The translations under genes were made by a program, and so were the position numbers. The notes below the pieces were generated by a model. That model was not told the origin of the DNA. It saw nothing but the letters and a program-made list of their open reading frames with translations, and made no database searches. From the NCBI RefSeq assembly GCF_008360935.1, contig NZ_SRXO01000003.1, positions 248,001-312,000 of the forward strand: a stretch of DNA of 64,000 nucleotides. Direction: 5' to 3'. Source of the stretch: Siccirubricoccus phaeus (GTDB lineage Bacteria > Pseudomonadota > Alphaproteobacteria > Acetobacterales > Acetobacteraceae). The number at the start of each line of letters is the position of its first letter. Within the stretch, counting starts at the first letter, position 1. Of the stretch, positions 53,857 through 62,137 are shown in pieces.

Positions 53857-54980
53857 CTGCGAAACTCAAGGAACAGCTCGGCTACGACGCGCCGATCTTC
53901 GCCTTCAACCATTGCCGCGACGTGGTCGTGGAATGCACCCGGGCCGGCGGCTTCGGGGTGCTGGGCAGCAGCCTCTTCTCGCCCGAGGAGCTCGACCAGG
54001 AGCTGAACTGGATCGACCGCCATGTCGGCGACCGCAGCTATGGCGTCGATATCCTGATGACCTCCAACTACGACGAATCGACGCAGAAGGTGGCCGGGCC
54101 GCTGGCCGATTCGCTGCCCGAGGCGCAGCTGCGCTTCGTCGATGAGGTCCTGGCGCGCGAGGGCGTGGCCCCGCTGCCCAAGGAGGTCGAGCGCGAGCGC
54201 CGCGCCACCATGGCCGCCCGCGAGCGCTACATCACCCGCGAGGGCGTGCGCGCCCTGGTCGATGTGGTCTGGCGCCATCCCAAGGTGAAGCTGCTGGTCA
54301 GCGCGCTCGGCGTGCCGCCGGCCGACATCATCGCCAAGGCGCATGAGCGCGGCATGCTGGTGGGCGCCGTCTGCGGCGCGCCCGAACATGCCGAGCGGCA
54401 ATGCGCGGCGGGCGTGGACGTACTGGTCGCGCAGGGCAGCGAGGCGGGCGGGCATACCGGCACGATCTCGACCATGGTGCTGGTGCCGCAGGTGGTGGAT
54501 GTGGCGAAGGGCCGCGCCGCGGTGCTCGCCGCCGGCGGCATCGCCCGCGGCAGCCAGATGGCGGCGTCGATGGCGCTCGGCGCGGATGGCGTGTGGTGCG
54601 GCTCGGTCTGGCTGGTGACGCGGGAGAGCGACCTGCTGCCCAACCACAAGGCGGTGCTGCTGAAGTGCCGCAGCCAGGACACCCTCCAGAGCCGCAGCAT
54701 GACCGGCAAGCCGGTGCGGATGAACCGCAGCCGCTACACCGATGCGTGGTCGGCCGCGGGCGCCCCGGCGACGCTGGCGCCGCCGATGCAGAAGGTGCTC
54801 TACGAATACGCCCGCAGCCGCATCGACCGCGCCCAGCGCGACGACCTCTATTCCTATCCGGTCGGTCAGGTGATCGGCATGGTGCGGGAGGAGACCACGG
54901 TGCGCGAGGTGATGCTGCGGATGCAGACCGAGTATCTCGAGACGCTTGAGCGCATGGGACGGCAGACGGAATCAGCCTGA
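53853..54980 (+). CDS. Nitronate monooxygenase-like FMN enzyme
   Basis: 375-residue TIM-barrel flavoprotein (2-nitropropane dioxygenase/NMO group). The phosphate-binding and active-site block is VAQGSEAGGHTGTISTM, then AAGGIARGSQMAASMALGAD. Members include nitronate monooxygenases and FMN enoyl reductases, so the reaction is open: nitronate detoxification or reduction of an unsaturated acyl-CoA. Its place between a CoA-transferase and a binding-protein gene hints at the latter. Confidence 0.85.
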   Translation: MTAKLKEQLGYDAPIFAFNHCRDVVVECTRAGGFGVLGSSLFSPEELDQELNWIDRHVGDRSYGVDILMTSNYDESTQKVAGPLADSLPEAQLRFVDEVLAREGVAPLPKEVERERRATMAARERYITREGVRALVDVVWRHPKVKLLVSALGVPPADIIAKAHERGMLVGAVCGAPEHAERQCAAGVDVLVAQGSEAGGHTGTISTMVLVPQVVDVAKGRAAVLAAGGIARGSQMAASMALGADGVWCGSVWLVTRESDLLPNHKAVLLKCRSQDTLQSRSMTGKPVRMNRSRYTDAWSAAGAPATLAPPMQKVLYEYARSRIDRAQRDDLYSYPVGQVIGMVREETTVREVMLRMQTEYLETLERMGRQTESA

Positions 54981-55043
54981 CGCCGGCCGGCCGGCGCATG
55001 GCGCGCCGGCCGCCGGACATCGGGACAAACGGGAGGACGGAAG

Positions 55044-56027
55044 ATGACCATCAACAGGCGCGCCCTGATCGCGGGCGCTGGCGCGGCGATCGCCCCGGCA
55101 TGGGCGCCGGCGGCCCTTGCCCAGGCCTATCCGGCGCGTCCGGTGCGCCTGATCGCGCCGATCCTGCCCGGCGGGGTGACCGACATCCTGGCACGGCTGT
55201 TCGCGCTGCGGCTGACCGAGCGCATGGGCCAGCCGGTGGTGGTCGAGAACAGGCCCGGCGCCGGGCTGATCATCGGCATGGAGCATGTCGCGCGCTCGGC
55301 GCCGGACGGCTACACCATCATCATCGCCAGCCAGGGCGCGATGGCGGTGAATGCCTCGCTGTTCGCCCGCCTGCCCTACGACACGCTGCGCGACTTCGCG
55401 CCGATCACCCAGGTGGTCGAGTTCCCGGTGATGCTGGTGGTCAGGCCGGATTTCCCGGCCGCCGACATCAACGCCTTCCTGGCCATGGCGCGGGCGCAGC
55501 CCGGCGCGCTGACCTTCGGGTCGGCCGGCATCGGCACCATCTCCCATCTCGGGATGGAACTGCTGAAGGCGCAGGGGAATGTCGACCTGACCCATGTGCC
55601 CTTCAACGGCGAGGCGCCGCCGCTGCAGGAGGTGATCGCCGGGCGCGTCTCGGCGCTGCTCGCGACCTTCGCGGTCGGCATGCCGGCGGTGCGCGGCGGG
55701 CAGGTGCGCGCGATCGGCATCGCCTCGCGCCGGCGCTCGGCGCTGGCGCCGGAGATCCCGACCCTGGCCGAGACCGGCTTCACGGATTTCTCCGTCACCG
55801 GCTGGTTCGGCATGCTGGCGCCCGCCGGCACGCCGTCGGCGGTGGTCGAGCGCCTGCACGGCGAATTCGTCGCCGTCCTGAACGAACCGCAGAGCCGCGA
55901 GCGGCTGCTCGCCCTCGGCGTCGAGCCGCAGGGATTGGAATCGCCCGCCGCCTTCGGCCGCTTCATCGCCGAGGAGACCGCCCGCTGGCGGGAGGTGGTG
56001 ACGCGCGCCGGCGTCCGTGCCGGCTGA
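55044..56027 (+). CDS. Bug/TctC family substrate-binding protein
   Basis: 327 residues from an ATG after GGGAGGACGGAAG. The signal ends PAALAQA, then [34 protein letters not shown], and GYTIIIASQGAMAVNASLF. Its first pocket loop (ILPGGVTD) and domain-2 segment (HVPFNGEAPPLQEVIAGRVS, asparagine in place of arginine) are unlike all other Bug proteins here, so it probably binds something else. Only such gene inside the GntR operon. Confidence 0.9.
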   Translation: MTINRRALIAGAGAAIAPAWAPAALAQAYPARPVRLIAPILPGGVTDILARLFALRLTERMGQPVVVENRPGAGLIIGMEHVARSAPDGYTIIIASQGAMAVNASLFARLPYDTLRDFAPITQVVEFPVMLVVRPDFPAADINAFLAMARAQPGALTFGSAGIGTISHLGMELLKAQGNVDLTHVPFNGEAPPLQEVIAGRVSALLATFAVGMPAVRGGQVRAIGIASRRRSALAPEIPTLAETGFTDFSVTGWFGMLAPAGTPSAVVERLHGEFVAVLNEPQSRERLLALGVEPQGLESPAAFGRFIAEETARWREVVTRAGVRAG

Positions 56028-56064
56028 AACCCGCCCCCGCCCCGCCACAGGAGGAAACAACGAG

Positions 56065-56874
56065 ATGAACGCAGCCGAAGCCACCCCAACCCTGGTGCGG
56101 ACCGAGCGGCGCGGCGGGGTGATGGTCATCACCCTCGACGACCCGCCGACGCGCAATTCCCTGACCAACCCGCTGCGCGCCCAGCTCGGCGCGGCGGTGG
56201 CCGAGGCCGAGGCCGACCGCTCGGTGCGCGCGGTGCTGGTCAATGCCCAGGGCCCGACCTTCTGCGCGGGCGGCAACCTCGAATCCATCCGCGACGACTG
56301 CGCGCCATGGAACGTGCACCAGCGCTTCCGCCGCTTCACCCAATGGCTGTTCCCGCTGATCTGGCTCGACCGCCCGGTGGTGATGGCGGTGCAGGGCCAG
56401 GCGGTGGGCGGCGGGCTCGGCCTCGCGCTCACCGGCGACCTGCTGGTGGCCGGCGAGAGCGCGGTGTTCATGGCCGGCTTCTTCCGCCTCGGCGTCATCC
56501 CCGACATCGGCGTGATGTATCACCTGCCGCGGCTGATCGGCATGGCGCGCGCCAAGCGTTTCCTGTTCGAGAACGCCACCATGACGGCGCGCGAGGCGCA
56601 TGAGATCGGCCTCGTCGCCCATGTCGTGCCCGACGCGCAATTGCAGGAGGAGGCCTTCGCCCGCGCCGAGCGCCTGGCCGCCGGGCCGACCGCGGCGATG
56701 GGCCTGGGCAAGCAGTTCATGGCCCGCAGCTTCGAGACCAGCCTGCTCGACATGTTCGGCTATGAGGGGCTCGGCCAGATCCTCGCCATGACGCATCCCG
56801 AGTTCCGCGAGGGCATCGGCGCGATGATCGACAAGCGCAAGCCAGATTTCCCCGGTGCGGCGCAGGGGGGCTGA
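56065..56874 (+). CDS. Enoyl-CoA hydratase/isomerase family protein lacking both catalytic Glu
   Basis: 269-residue crotonase fold. GPTFCAGGNLESIRDDCA forms the oxyanion hole, but neither glutamate of true hydratases is present (MAGFFRLGVIPDIGVMYHLP; RAKRFLFENATMT). The aspartate of PDIG is kept, as in PaaG-like and dienoyl-CoA isomerases. Isomerase or ring-related chemistry is therefore more likely than hydration. An AGGAGGAAAC site precedes ATG 56065; the next gene starts six bases after the stop. Confidence 0.87.
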   Translation: MNAAEATPTLVRTERRGGVMVITLDDPPTRNSLTNPLRAQLGAAVAEAEADRSVRAVLVNAQGPTFCAGGNLESIRDDCAPWNVHQRFRRFTQWLFPLIWLDRPVVMAVQGQAVGGGLGLALTGDLLVAGESAVFMAGFFRLGVIPDIGVMYHLPRLIGMARAKRFLFENATMTAREAHEIGLVAHVVPDAQLQEEAFARAERLAAGPTAAMGLGKQFMARSFETSLLDMFGYEGLGQILAMTHPEFREGIGAMIDKRKPDFPGAAQGG

Positions 56875-56880
56875 GCCGGC

Positions 56881-59064
56881 ATGGACGACACCGAGGTGGG
56901 CTACGTGCCCGGCCCCCGCGCGCTGTTCGGCCAGGCCGAGCTGCGCCGCATGATGCACCCGCGCTCGGTCGCCGTGGTCGGCGCCTCGGAGACCCCGGGG
57001 TCGTTCGGGCGGCGCACCATCGAGAATCTCGACATCGGCTTCCCCGGCCGCATCCTGCCGGTCAACCCGCGCTACCGAGAGATGTTCGGCCGGCCCTGCT
57101 ACGCCTCGCTCGAGGACCTGCCCGAGCCGCCGGACTGCGTCATCCTCACCGTCCCGCGCGAGCATGTCGAGCCGCTGGTCGAGCGCGCCGCGGCGATCGG
57201 CGCCGGCGGCGTGATGCTCTACAGCTCGGGCTATGCCGAGGTCGGGCGGCCGGAGCGCGTCGCCGCGCAGCGCCGCCTGGCCGAGATCGCCGCGCGCACC
57301 GGCCTGCGGATCCTCGGTCCTAATTGCGCCGGCATCGCCAACCTGACGCTGCCGGCCGGCCTGACCTTCATGCCGAAATTCTTCGAGATGCGGCGGGTCT
57401 GCGGCCCGGTCGGGCTGGTCTCGCAGAGCGGCGCGCTCGGCTATGTCGTGCTGCAGGCGATGGAGCGCGGCATCGGCTTCTCGCACTACCTCACCGCCGG
57501 CAATTCCTGTGACGTCGATGTCTGCGACCTGGTGAACTACCTGGTCGAGGAGGAGCAGACGCGGGTCATCGCCTGCATGCTCGAAGGCGTGCGCGACGGG
57601 GCGCGGCTGCTCGGCGCGGCGCAGGCGGCGCTGCGGGCGGGCAAGCCGCTGGTGGTCTACAAGCTCGGCGGCAGCGAGATCAGCCGGCAGACCGCGATGT
57701 CGCACACCGGCACGCTGGTCGGCGCCGACGAGGCCTATCGCGCCGCGCTGCGCCGCGCCGGGGCGGTGATCGTGGACCATTGGGAGGAGGTGCTGGAGAC
57801 CGCCACCCTGTTCGCCCGCGCCGGCGCCCCGCGCTGCCCGGGCGTGGGCGTCATGGCGCCTTCGGGCGGGGCGGCGGTGATGGCGGCCGACGAGGCCGAG
57901 CGCGTCGGCCTGTCGCTGCCGCCGCCGCAGGCGCAGACCTCGGCGAAGCTCGAGGCGGTGATCCCGGAATTCGGATCGAGCGCCAACCCGAGCGACATCA
58001 CCGCCGAATCGGTCAAGGACGTGACGATGTACGGCACCTGCATCCGCGCCTTCGCCGAGGATCCCGGCTATGGCGCGGTGGTGGTGCCGATGATGTCGGT
58101 GCACCTGCCCGGCGCGGTGGAGCGCGCGCACTACATGGCGAAGCTGGCGCCGGAACTGCCGGTGCCGCTGTGCGTGGTGTGGCTGAACGAGTGGCTGCAG
58201 GGGCCGGGCAGCGAGATCTACGATGGCTGCGAGAACCTGCCGACCTTCCGGACCATGGCCCGCTGCATCACGGCGCTGGCGCGCTGGAATGCCTATCATG
58301 CCGGGCGGGCGGAATTGCTGCGCGAGGACGCGCCGGCCGCCGCCCCGCCCGGCGCCGCGGCGGCGGCCCGCTCCGTGCTGGCCGCCGCCCCGCCGGGGCG
58401 GACCCTGGGCGAGCGCCTGTCGAAGGAGGTGCTCGCGGCCTACGGCATCCCGGTGACGCGCGAGGTGCTGGCGCGCGATGTCGAGGCGGCGGTCGCCGCG
58501 GCGCGCGGGATCGGCTTCCCGGTCGCGCTCAAGGCCGATTCGCCCGACATCCCGCACAAGACCGAGGCCGGCGTGATCCGCCTGGGCATCGCCGACGAGG
58601 CCGCGCTGAGGGCCGCCCATGCGGCGATCCTGGCGGCGGCGGCGCGCGTGCCCGGGGCGCGGGTCGATGGCGTGCTGGTGCAGCAGATGGCGCGGCCGGG
58701 GGCGGAGATGATGGTCGGCGCGCGGCTCGACGCGCAGTTCGGCCCGCTGATCACCTGCGGCTTCGGCGGCGTGGCGGTGGAGGTGACGCGCGACGTCGCC
58801 ACCGCCCTCGCCCCGGTCGGCGCGCGCGAGGCGGGGGCGATGATCGCCTCGCTGCGCGGCCACCGGCTGCTGACCGGCTACCGCAACCTGCCCGCCGCCG
58901 ATACCGGGGCGCTGGCGGAGATCGTCGGGCGGCTGTCGCGGCTCGCTTGCGACCTCGCGGACGAGATCGAGGAGATCGACGTGAACCCTGTCATCCTCGG
59001 CCCCGGCGGGGCGCTGGCGGTGGACGCGCTGGTGGTGCGCCGCGCCGCGGCGGGCGCGCCATGA
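56881..59064 (+). CDS. Acyl-CoA synthetase (ADP-forming), acetate-CoA ligase family
   Basis: 727-residue fusion of both subunits. The N-terminal CoA-binding domain has RSVAVVGASETPGSFGRRTI. Succinyl-CoA-ligase-like domains follow (GPNCAGIANLTLPAG; SQSGALGYVVLQAME), with the phosphohistidine candidate in TAMSHTGTLVGAD. A C-terminal ATP-grasp domain starts near residue 490 (FPVALKADSPDIPHKTEAGV). It makes acyl-CoA from acid, ATP and CoA, or the reverse. The stop overlaps the next ligase gene (ATGA), an unusual pairing of two ligase types. Confidence 0.9.
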   Translation: MDDTEVGYVPGPRALFGQAELRRMMHPRSVAVVGASETPGSFGRRTIENLDIGFPGRILPVNPRYREMFGRPCYASLEDLPEPPDCVILTVPREHVEPLVERAAAIGAGGVMLYSSGYAEVGRPERVAAQRRLAEIAARTGLRILGPNCAGIANLTLPAGLTFMPKFFEMRRVCGPVGLVSQSGALGYVVLQAMERGIGFSHYLTAGNSCDVDVCDLVNYLVEEEQTRVIACMLEGVRDGARLLGAAQAALRAGKPLVVYKLGGSEISRQTAMSHTGTLVGADEAYRAALRRAGAVIVDHWEEVLETATLFARAGAPRCPGVGVMAPSGGAAVMAADEAERVGLSLPPPQAQTSAKLEAVIPEFGSSANPSDITAESVKDVTMYGTCIRAFAEDPGYGAVVVPMMSVHLPGAVERAHYMAKLAPELPVPLCVVWLNEWLQGPGSEIYDGCENLPTFRTMARCITALARWNAYHAGRAELLREDAPAAAPPGAAAAARSVLAAAPPGRTLGERLSKEVLAAYGIPVTREVLARDVEAAVAAARGIGFPVALKADSPDIPHKTEAGVIRLGIADEAALRAAHAAILAAAARVPGARVDGVLVQQMARPGAEMMVGARLDAQFGPLITCGFGGVAVEVTRDVATALAPVGAREAGAMIASLRGHRLLTGYRNLPAADTGALAEIVGRLSRLACDLADEIEEIDVNPVILGPGGALAVDALVVRRAAAGAP

Positions 59065-60695
59065 TCGGCGCCGCGCTGCCCGACGAGGCCACCGCGCGGG
59101 GCTGGCGCGAGGCCGGCTGGTGGGCCGGGGTCACCATCCTCGACGCGCTGGCCGAGGCGGTGCGCCGGACGCCGGGCAAGACCGCCGTGGTCGCCCCCGG
59201 CGGGGTAAGCATGACCTATGCCGAGCTCGACGCCGAGGCGGGGCGCCTCGCGGCGGGGCTGGCGGCGCTGGGGGTGGGGCCGGGCGACGTGGTGGCGCTG
59301 CAGCTGCCCAATTGCGCCGAGTTCGTCTGCCTGCACCTCGCCATCAGCCGGCTGGGCGCGGTGACCAACCCGCTGCTGCCGAACTACCGGGCGAAGGAGC
59401 TGGGCTACATCCTGCGCCATGGCGGGGCGAAGGTGGCGGTGATCCCGGCACGGCACCGCGGCTTCGACTATCCGCCGATGTATGCCGCGCTGGCGGCCGG
59501 GCTGCCGGGGCTGCGCGCGGTCGTGGTGATGGGCGGCGAGGCGCCGGGCATGGTCGGCTTCGCCGATCTGCGCGCCGGGGCGGCGGCCCCGCCGCCGGCG
59601 CGGGTGGACAGCGGCGAGATCACCGCGCTGATCTTCACCTCGGGCACCGAATCCACGCCCAAGGGCGTGATGCACAGCCACGACACGACGATGTACGCCA
59701 CCCGCACCATGGCGCGGCTGATCGGCCTCGGCGCCGATGACGTGGTCTGGATGCCCTCGCCGATCGCGCATGGCAACGGCTTCCTGTGGGGCATGCGCCA
59801 GGCGCTGACCATCGGCGGCACGCTGGTGCTGCAGGACGCCTGGGACCCGGAGGAGGCGCTGCGCCTGATCGAGACGCATCGCTGCACCTTCACCCTCTGC
59901 GCCACGCCCTTCGCGGCGATGCTGGTCGAGCAGCCCTCGGCGGCCAGCCGCGACCTTGCCTGCTTCCGCATCTTCGCCACCGCCGGGGCGCCGATCCCGC
60001 GCCACCTCGGGCCGCTGGCGCGCGAGCGCATCGGCTGCACGCTGATCGGCATGTGGGGCATGACCGAATGCTTCGTCGGCACCGCCTCCCCCCCCGATGA
60101 CCCGGATGAGCGGCTGTGGGGAACCGATGGGCGGGCGATGCCGGGCACCGAGGTCGCCATCTTCGACGAGGACCGCCAGCGCATCCTGCCGCCGGGCGAG
60201 GTGGGGGAACTGGCGACCCGCGGCCCGCATGTCGCGCTCGGCTACCTCAACGACCCGGAGCGGACGCGGCAGACCTTCACCCCCGGGGGCTGGCTGTTCA
60301 CCGGCGACCTCGCGACCCTCGACGCGGCGGGCTGCATCCGCATCGCCGGGCGGCGCAAGGACATCATCAACCGCGGCGGGCTGAAGGTCAGCGCCAGCGA
60401 GGTGGAGGAGATGCTGCTGCTGCACCCTGCCGTGCGCGAGGTGGCGGTGGTCGGCGTGCCCGATGACCGGCTCGGCGAGAAGGGCTGCGCCTTCGTGGTG
60501 CCGCGCGGCGATGCCGCGCCCGACCTCGCGGAGCTGGTGCGCCACCTGGAGGCGCGCGGGGTGGCGAAATACAAGTTGCCCGAGTATGTCAGGATGGTGC
60601 CGGGACTGCCGATGACGCCGAGCGGCAAGGTGCAGAAGTTCATGCTGCGCGAGAGTTTCATGCGCGAGCATGGGCAGGCGGGCGGATCGGCCTGA
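59061..60695 (+). CDS. Acyl-CoA synthetase (AMP-forming)
   Basis: 544-residue adenylate-forming ligase. The P-loop is FTSGTESTPKGVMHSH, the aromatic/acidic motif is MWGMTE, the hinge region is RRKDIINRGGLKVSASEVEE, and the C-terminal catalytic lysine lies in MTPSGKVQK. It activates a carboxylic acid through an acyl-adenylate. The early helix TILDALAEAVRRTPGKTAVV is typical of cyclohexanecarboxylate or medium-chain ligases. A hairpin follows the gene. Confidence 0.92.
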   Translation: MIGAALPDEATARGWREAGWWAGVTILDALAEAVRRTPGKTAVVAPGGVSMTYAELDAEAGRLAAGLAALGVGPGDVVALQLPNCAEFVCLHLAISRLGAVTNPLLPNYRAKELGYILRHGGAKVAVIPARHRGFDYPPMYAALAAGLPGLRAVVVMGGEAPGMVGFADLRAGAAAPPPARVDSGEITALIFTSGTESTPKGVMHSHDTTMYATRTMARLIGLGADDVVWMPSPIAHGNGFLWGMRQALTIGGTLVLQDAWDPEEALRLIETHRCTFTLCATPFAAMLVEQPSAASRDLACFRIFATAGAPIPRHLGPLARERIGCTLIGMWGMTECFVGTASPPDDPDERLWGTDGRAMPGTEVAIFDEDRQRILPPGEVGELATRGPHVALGYLNDPERTRQTFTPGGWLFTGDLATLDAAGCIRIAGRRKDIINRGGLKVSASEVEEMLLLHPAVREVAVVGVPDDRLGEKGCAFVVPRGDAAPDLAELVRHLEARGVAKYKLPEYVRMVPGLPMTPSGKVQKFMLRESFMREHGQAGGSA

Positions 60696-60696
60696 T

Positions 60697-60732
60697 CCCC
60701 GCCGGGCACCGCGAAACAGGTGCGAGGCGGGG
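60697..60732 (+). terminator. Hairpin after the acyl-CoA synthetase gene
   Basis: CCCCGCC at 60697-60703 pairs with GGCGGGG at 60726-60732, and an inner GCACC/GGTGC stem extends it. There is no T-run. It may reduce read-through into the binding-protein gene that follows. Confidence 0.4.
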
Positions 60733-60786
60733 GGCGCGGGACCGGCGCAGAATGACTGCAACCAGAGGAACGGACAGGAAACAACC

Positions 60787-62016
60787 ATGACCATAGACCG
60801 GCGCAGCCTTCTCAAGACCGCGGCGGCGGCCAGCACCGCGGGCGCCCTGCCGTGGCGCAGCGCGAAGGCGCAGGCGGCGAACACCATCAAGCTCGGCCTC
60901 ATCATCGACATGTCGGGCACCTACCGCGACATCACCGGTCCGACCTCGATCGCCGCCACGCGGCTCGCCATGCAGGAATTCGCCGGCCGCGGGATCAATG
61001 TCGAACTGGTCTATGGCGACCACCAGAACAAGCCCGATGTCGGCGTGGCGCTGGCGCGGCAGTGGCTGGACCGCGACGGCGTGGACGCGCTGATCGATGT
61101 CGGCACCTCCTCGGTGGCGCTGGCGGTCAACGAGGTCTGCCGCGAGAAGAACAAGGTCCATCTCAACAGCTCGGCGGCGAGCACCGACCTCACCGGGGCG
61201 CGCTGCTCGCCCAACACCGTGCACTGGACCTACGACACCTGGATGCTCGCCAATTCCACCGGCGGGGCCATGGTGCGCGCGGGCGGCGACAGCTGGTTCT
61301 TCATCACCGCCGACTACGCCTTCGGCCATACGCTGGAACAGCAGACCGGCGGCTTCGTGCGCGCCGCGGGTGGGCGCGTCCTCGGTTCGGTCCGCACGCC
61401 CTTCCCCGGCACCACGGATTTCTCCTCCTTCCTGGTGCAGGCGCAGGCCTCGCGCGCCAAGGTGATCGGGCTGGCGAACGCCGGCGCGGACACGATCAAC
61501 TGCATCAAGCAGGCGGCCGAGTTCGGCATCACCCGGCGCGGCACCAAGCTCGCCTCGCTGCTGATGTTCATCTCCGATGTCCATGCGCTCAGCCTGCAGG
61601 CGGCCCAGGGCCTGGTGCTGACCGAGACCTACTACTGGGATCTCAACGACCGCACGCGCCGCTTCGCCGAGAAGGTGCGCGCGATCACCCCCACCAACCT
61701 CCCCGGCATGGGCCATGCGGGCTGCTATTCCGCCGCGCTCCACTACCTCAAGGCGGCATCCGACATGGGCGTGGCGGCGGCCAAGGCGAGCGGCGCGGCG
61801 GCGGTGGCGCGGATGAAGGCGATGCCGACCGACGACGACTGCTTCGGCCCCGGCTCGATCCGCGCCGACGGGCGGAAGCTGCACCCGGCCTATCTGTTCG
61901 AGGTGAAGAAGCCGGAGGAAAGCCGCGGCGCCTGGGACTACTACAAGCTGCTGCAGACCACCGCGGCGGACCAGGCGTTCCGGCCGCTGGCCGAGGGCGG
62001 CTGCACGCTGGCTTAG
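60787..62016 (+). CDS. Branched-chain amino-acid-type ABC substrate-binding protein (LivK-like), orphan
   Basis: 409 residues. A twin-arginine signal (DRRSLLKTAAAASTAGALP) is followed by the type I periplasmic binding fold NTIKLGLIIDMSGTYRDITG, ARQWLDRDGVDALIDVGTSS and NSSAASTDLTGARCSPN. Relatives deliver aromatic or aliphatic acids, not only amino acids. No LivHMGF permease or ATPase gene lies in the window, so its transporter must be encoded elsewhere. Confidence 0.9.
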   Translation: MTIDRRSLLKTAAAASTAGALPWRSAKAQAANTIKLGLIIDMSGTYRDITGPTSIAATRLAMQEFAGRGINVELVYGDHQNKPDVGVALARQWLDRDGVDALIDVGTSSVALAVNEVCREKNKVHLNSSAASTDLTGARCSPNTVHWTYDTWMLANSTGGAMVRAGGDSWFFITADYAFGHTLEQQTGGFVRAAGGRVLGSVRTPFPGTTDFSSFLVQAQASRAKVIGLANAGADTINCIKQAAEFGITRRGTKLASLLMFISDVHALSLQAAQGLVLTETYYWDLNDRTRRFAEKVRAITPTNLPGMGHAGCYSAALHYLKAASDMGVAAAKASGAAAVARMKAMPTDDDCFGPGSIRADGRKLHPAYLFEVKKPEESRGAWDYYKLLQTTAADQAFRPLAEGGCTLA

Positions 62017-62037
62017 CTGGCCTGCCAGGAGAATCGC

Positions 62038-62070
62038 GGTGCGGCGGCCAGCGACCCCGGCCGCCGCACC
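62038..62070 (+). terminator. Strong hairpin after the LivK-like gene
   Basis: A perfect 12-base-pair stem, GGTGCGGCGGCC and GGCCGCCGCACC, around a 9-base loop, 21 bases after the LivK-like stop and 68 bases before the monooxygenase start. No T-run follows, so it may attenuate rather than stop transcription. Confidence 0.5.
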
Positions 62071-62137
62071 GGATGCCCCGATGGCGGGCACGCCCCGGGG
62101 CAGGCACTGAGAGCGGAAACAAGAAGGACTGACTGCT

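Noticed and set aside
55963-58863. A 966-codon open frame on the minus strand
   Set aside because: It is antisense to the ADP-forming ligase and crotonase genes, has a histidine/arginine/glutamine-rich composition typical of a GC-rich shadow frame and shows no domain.
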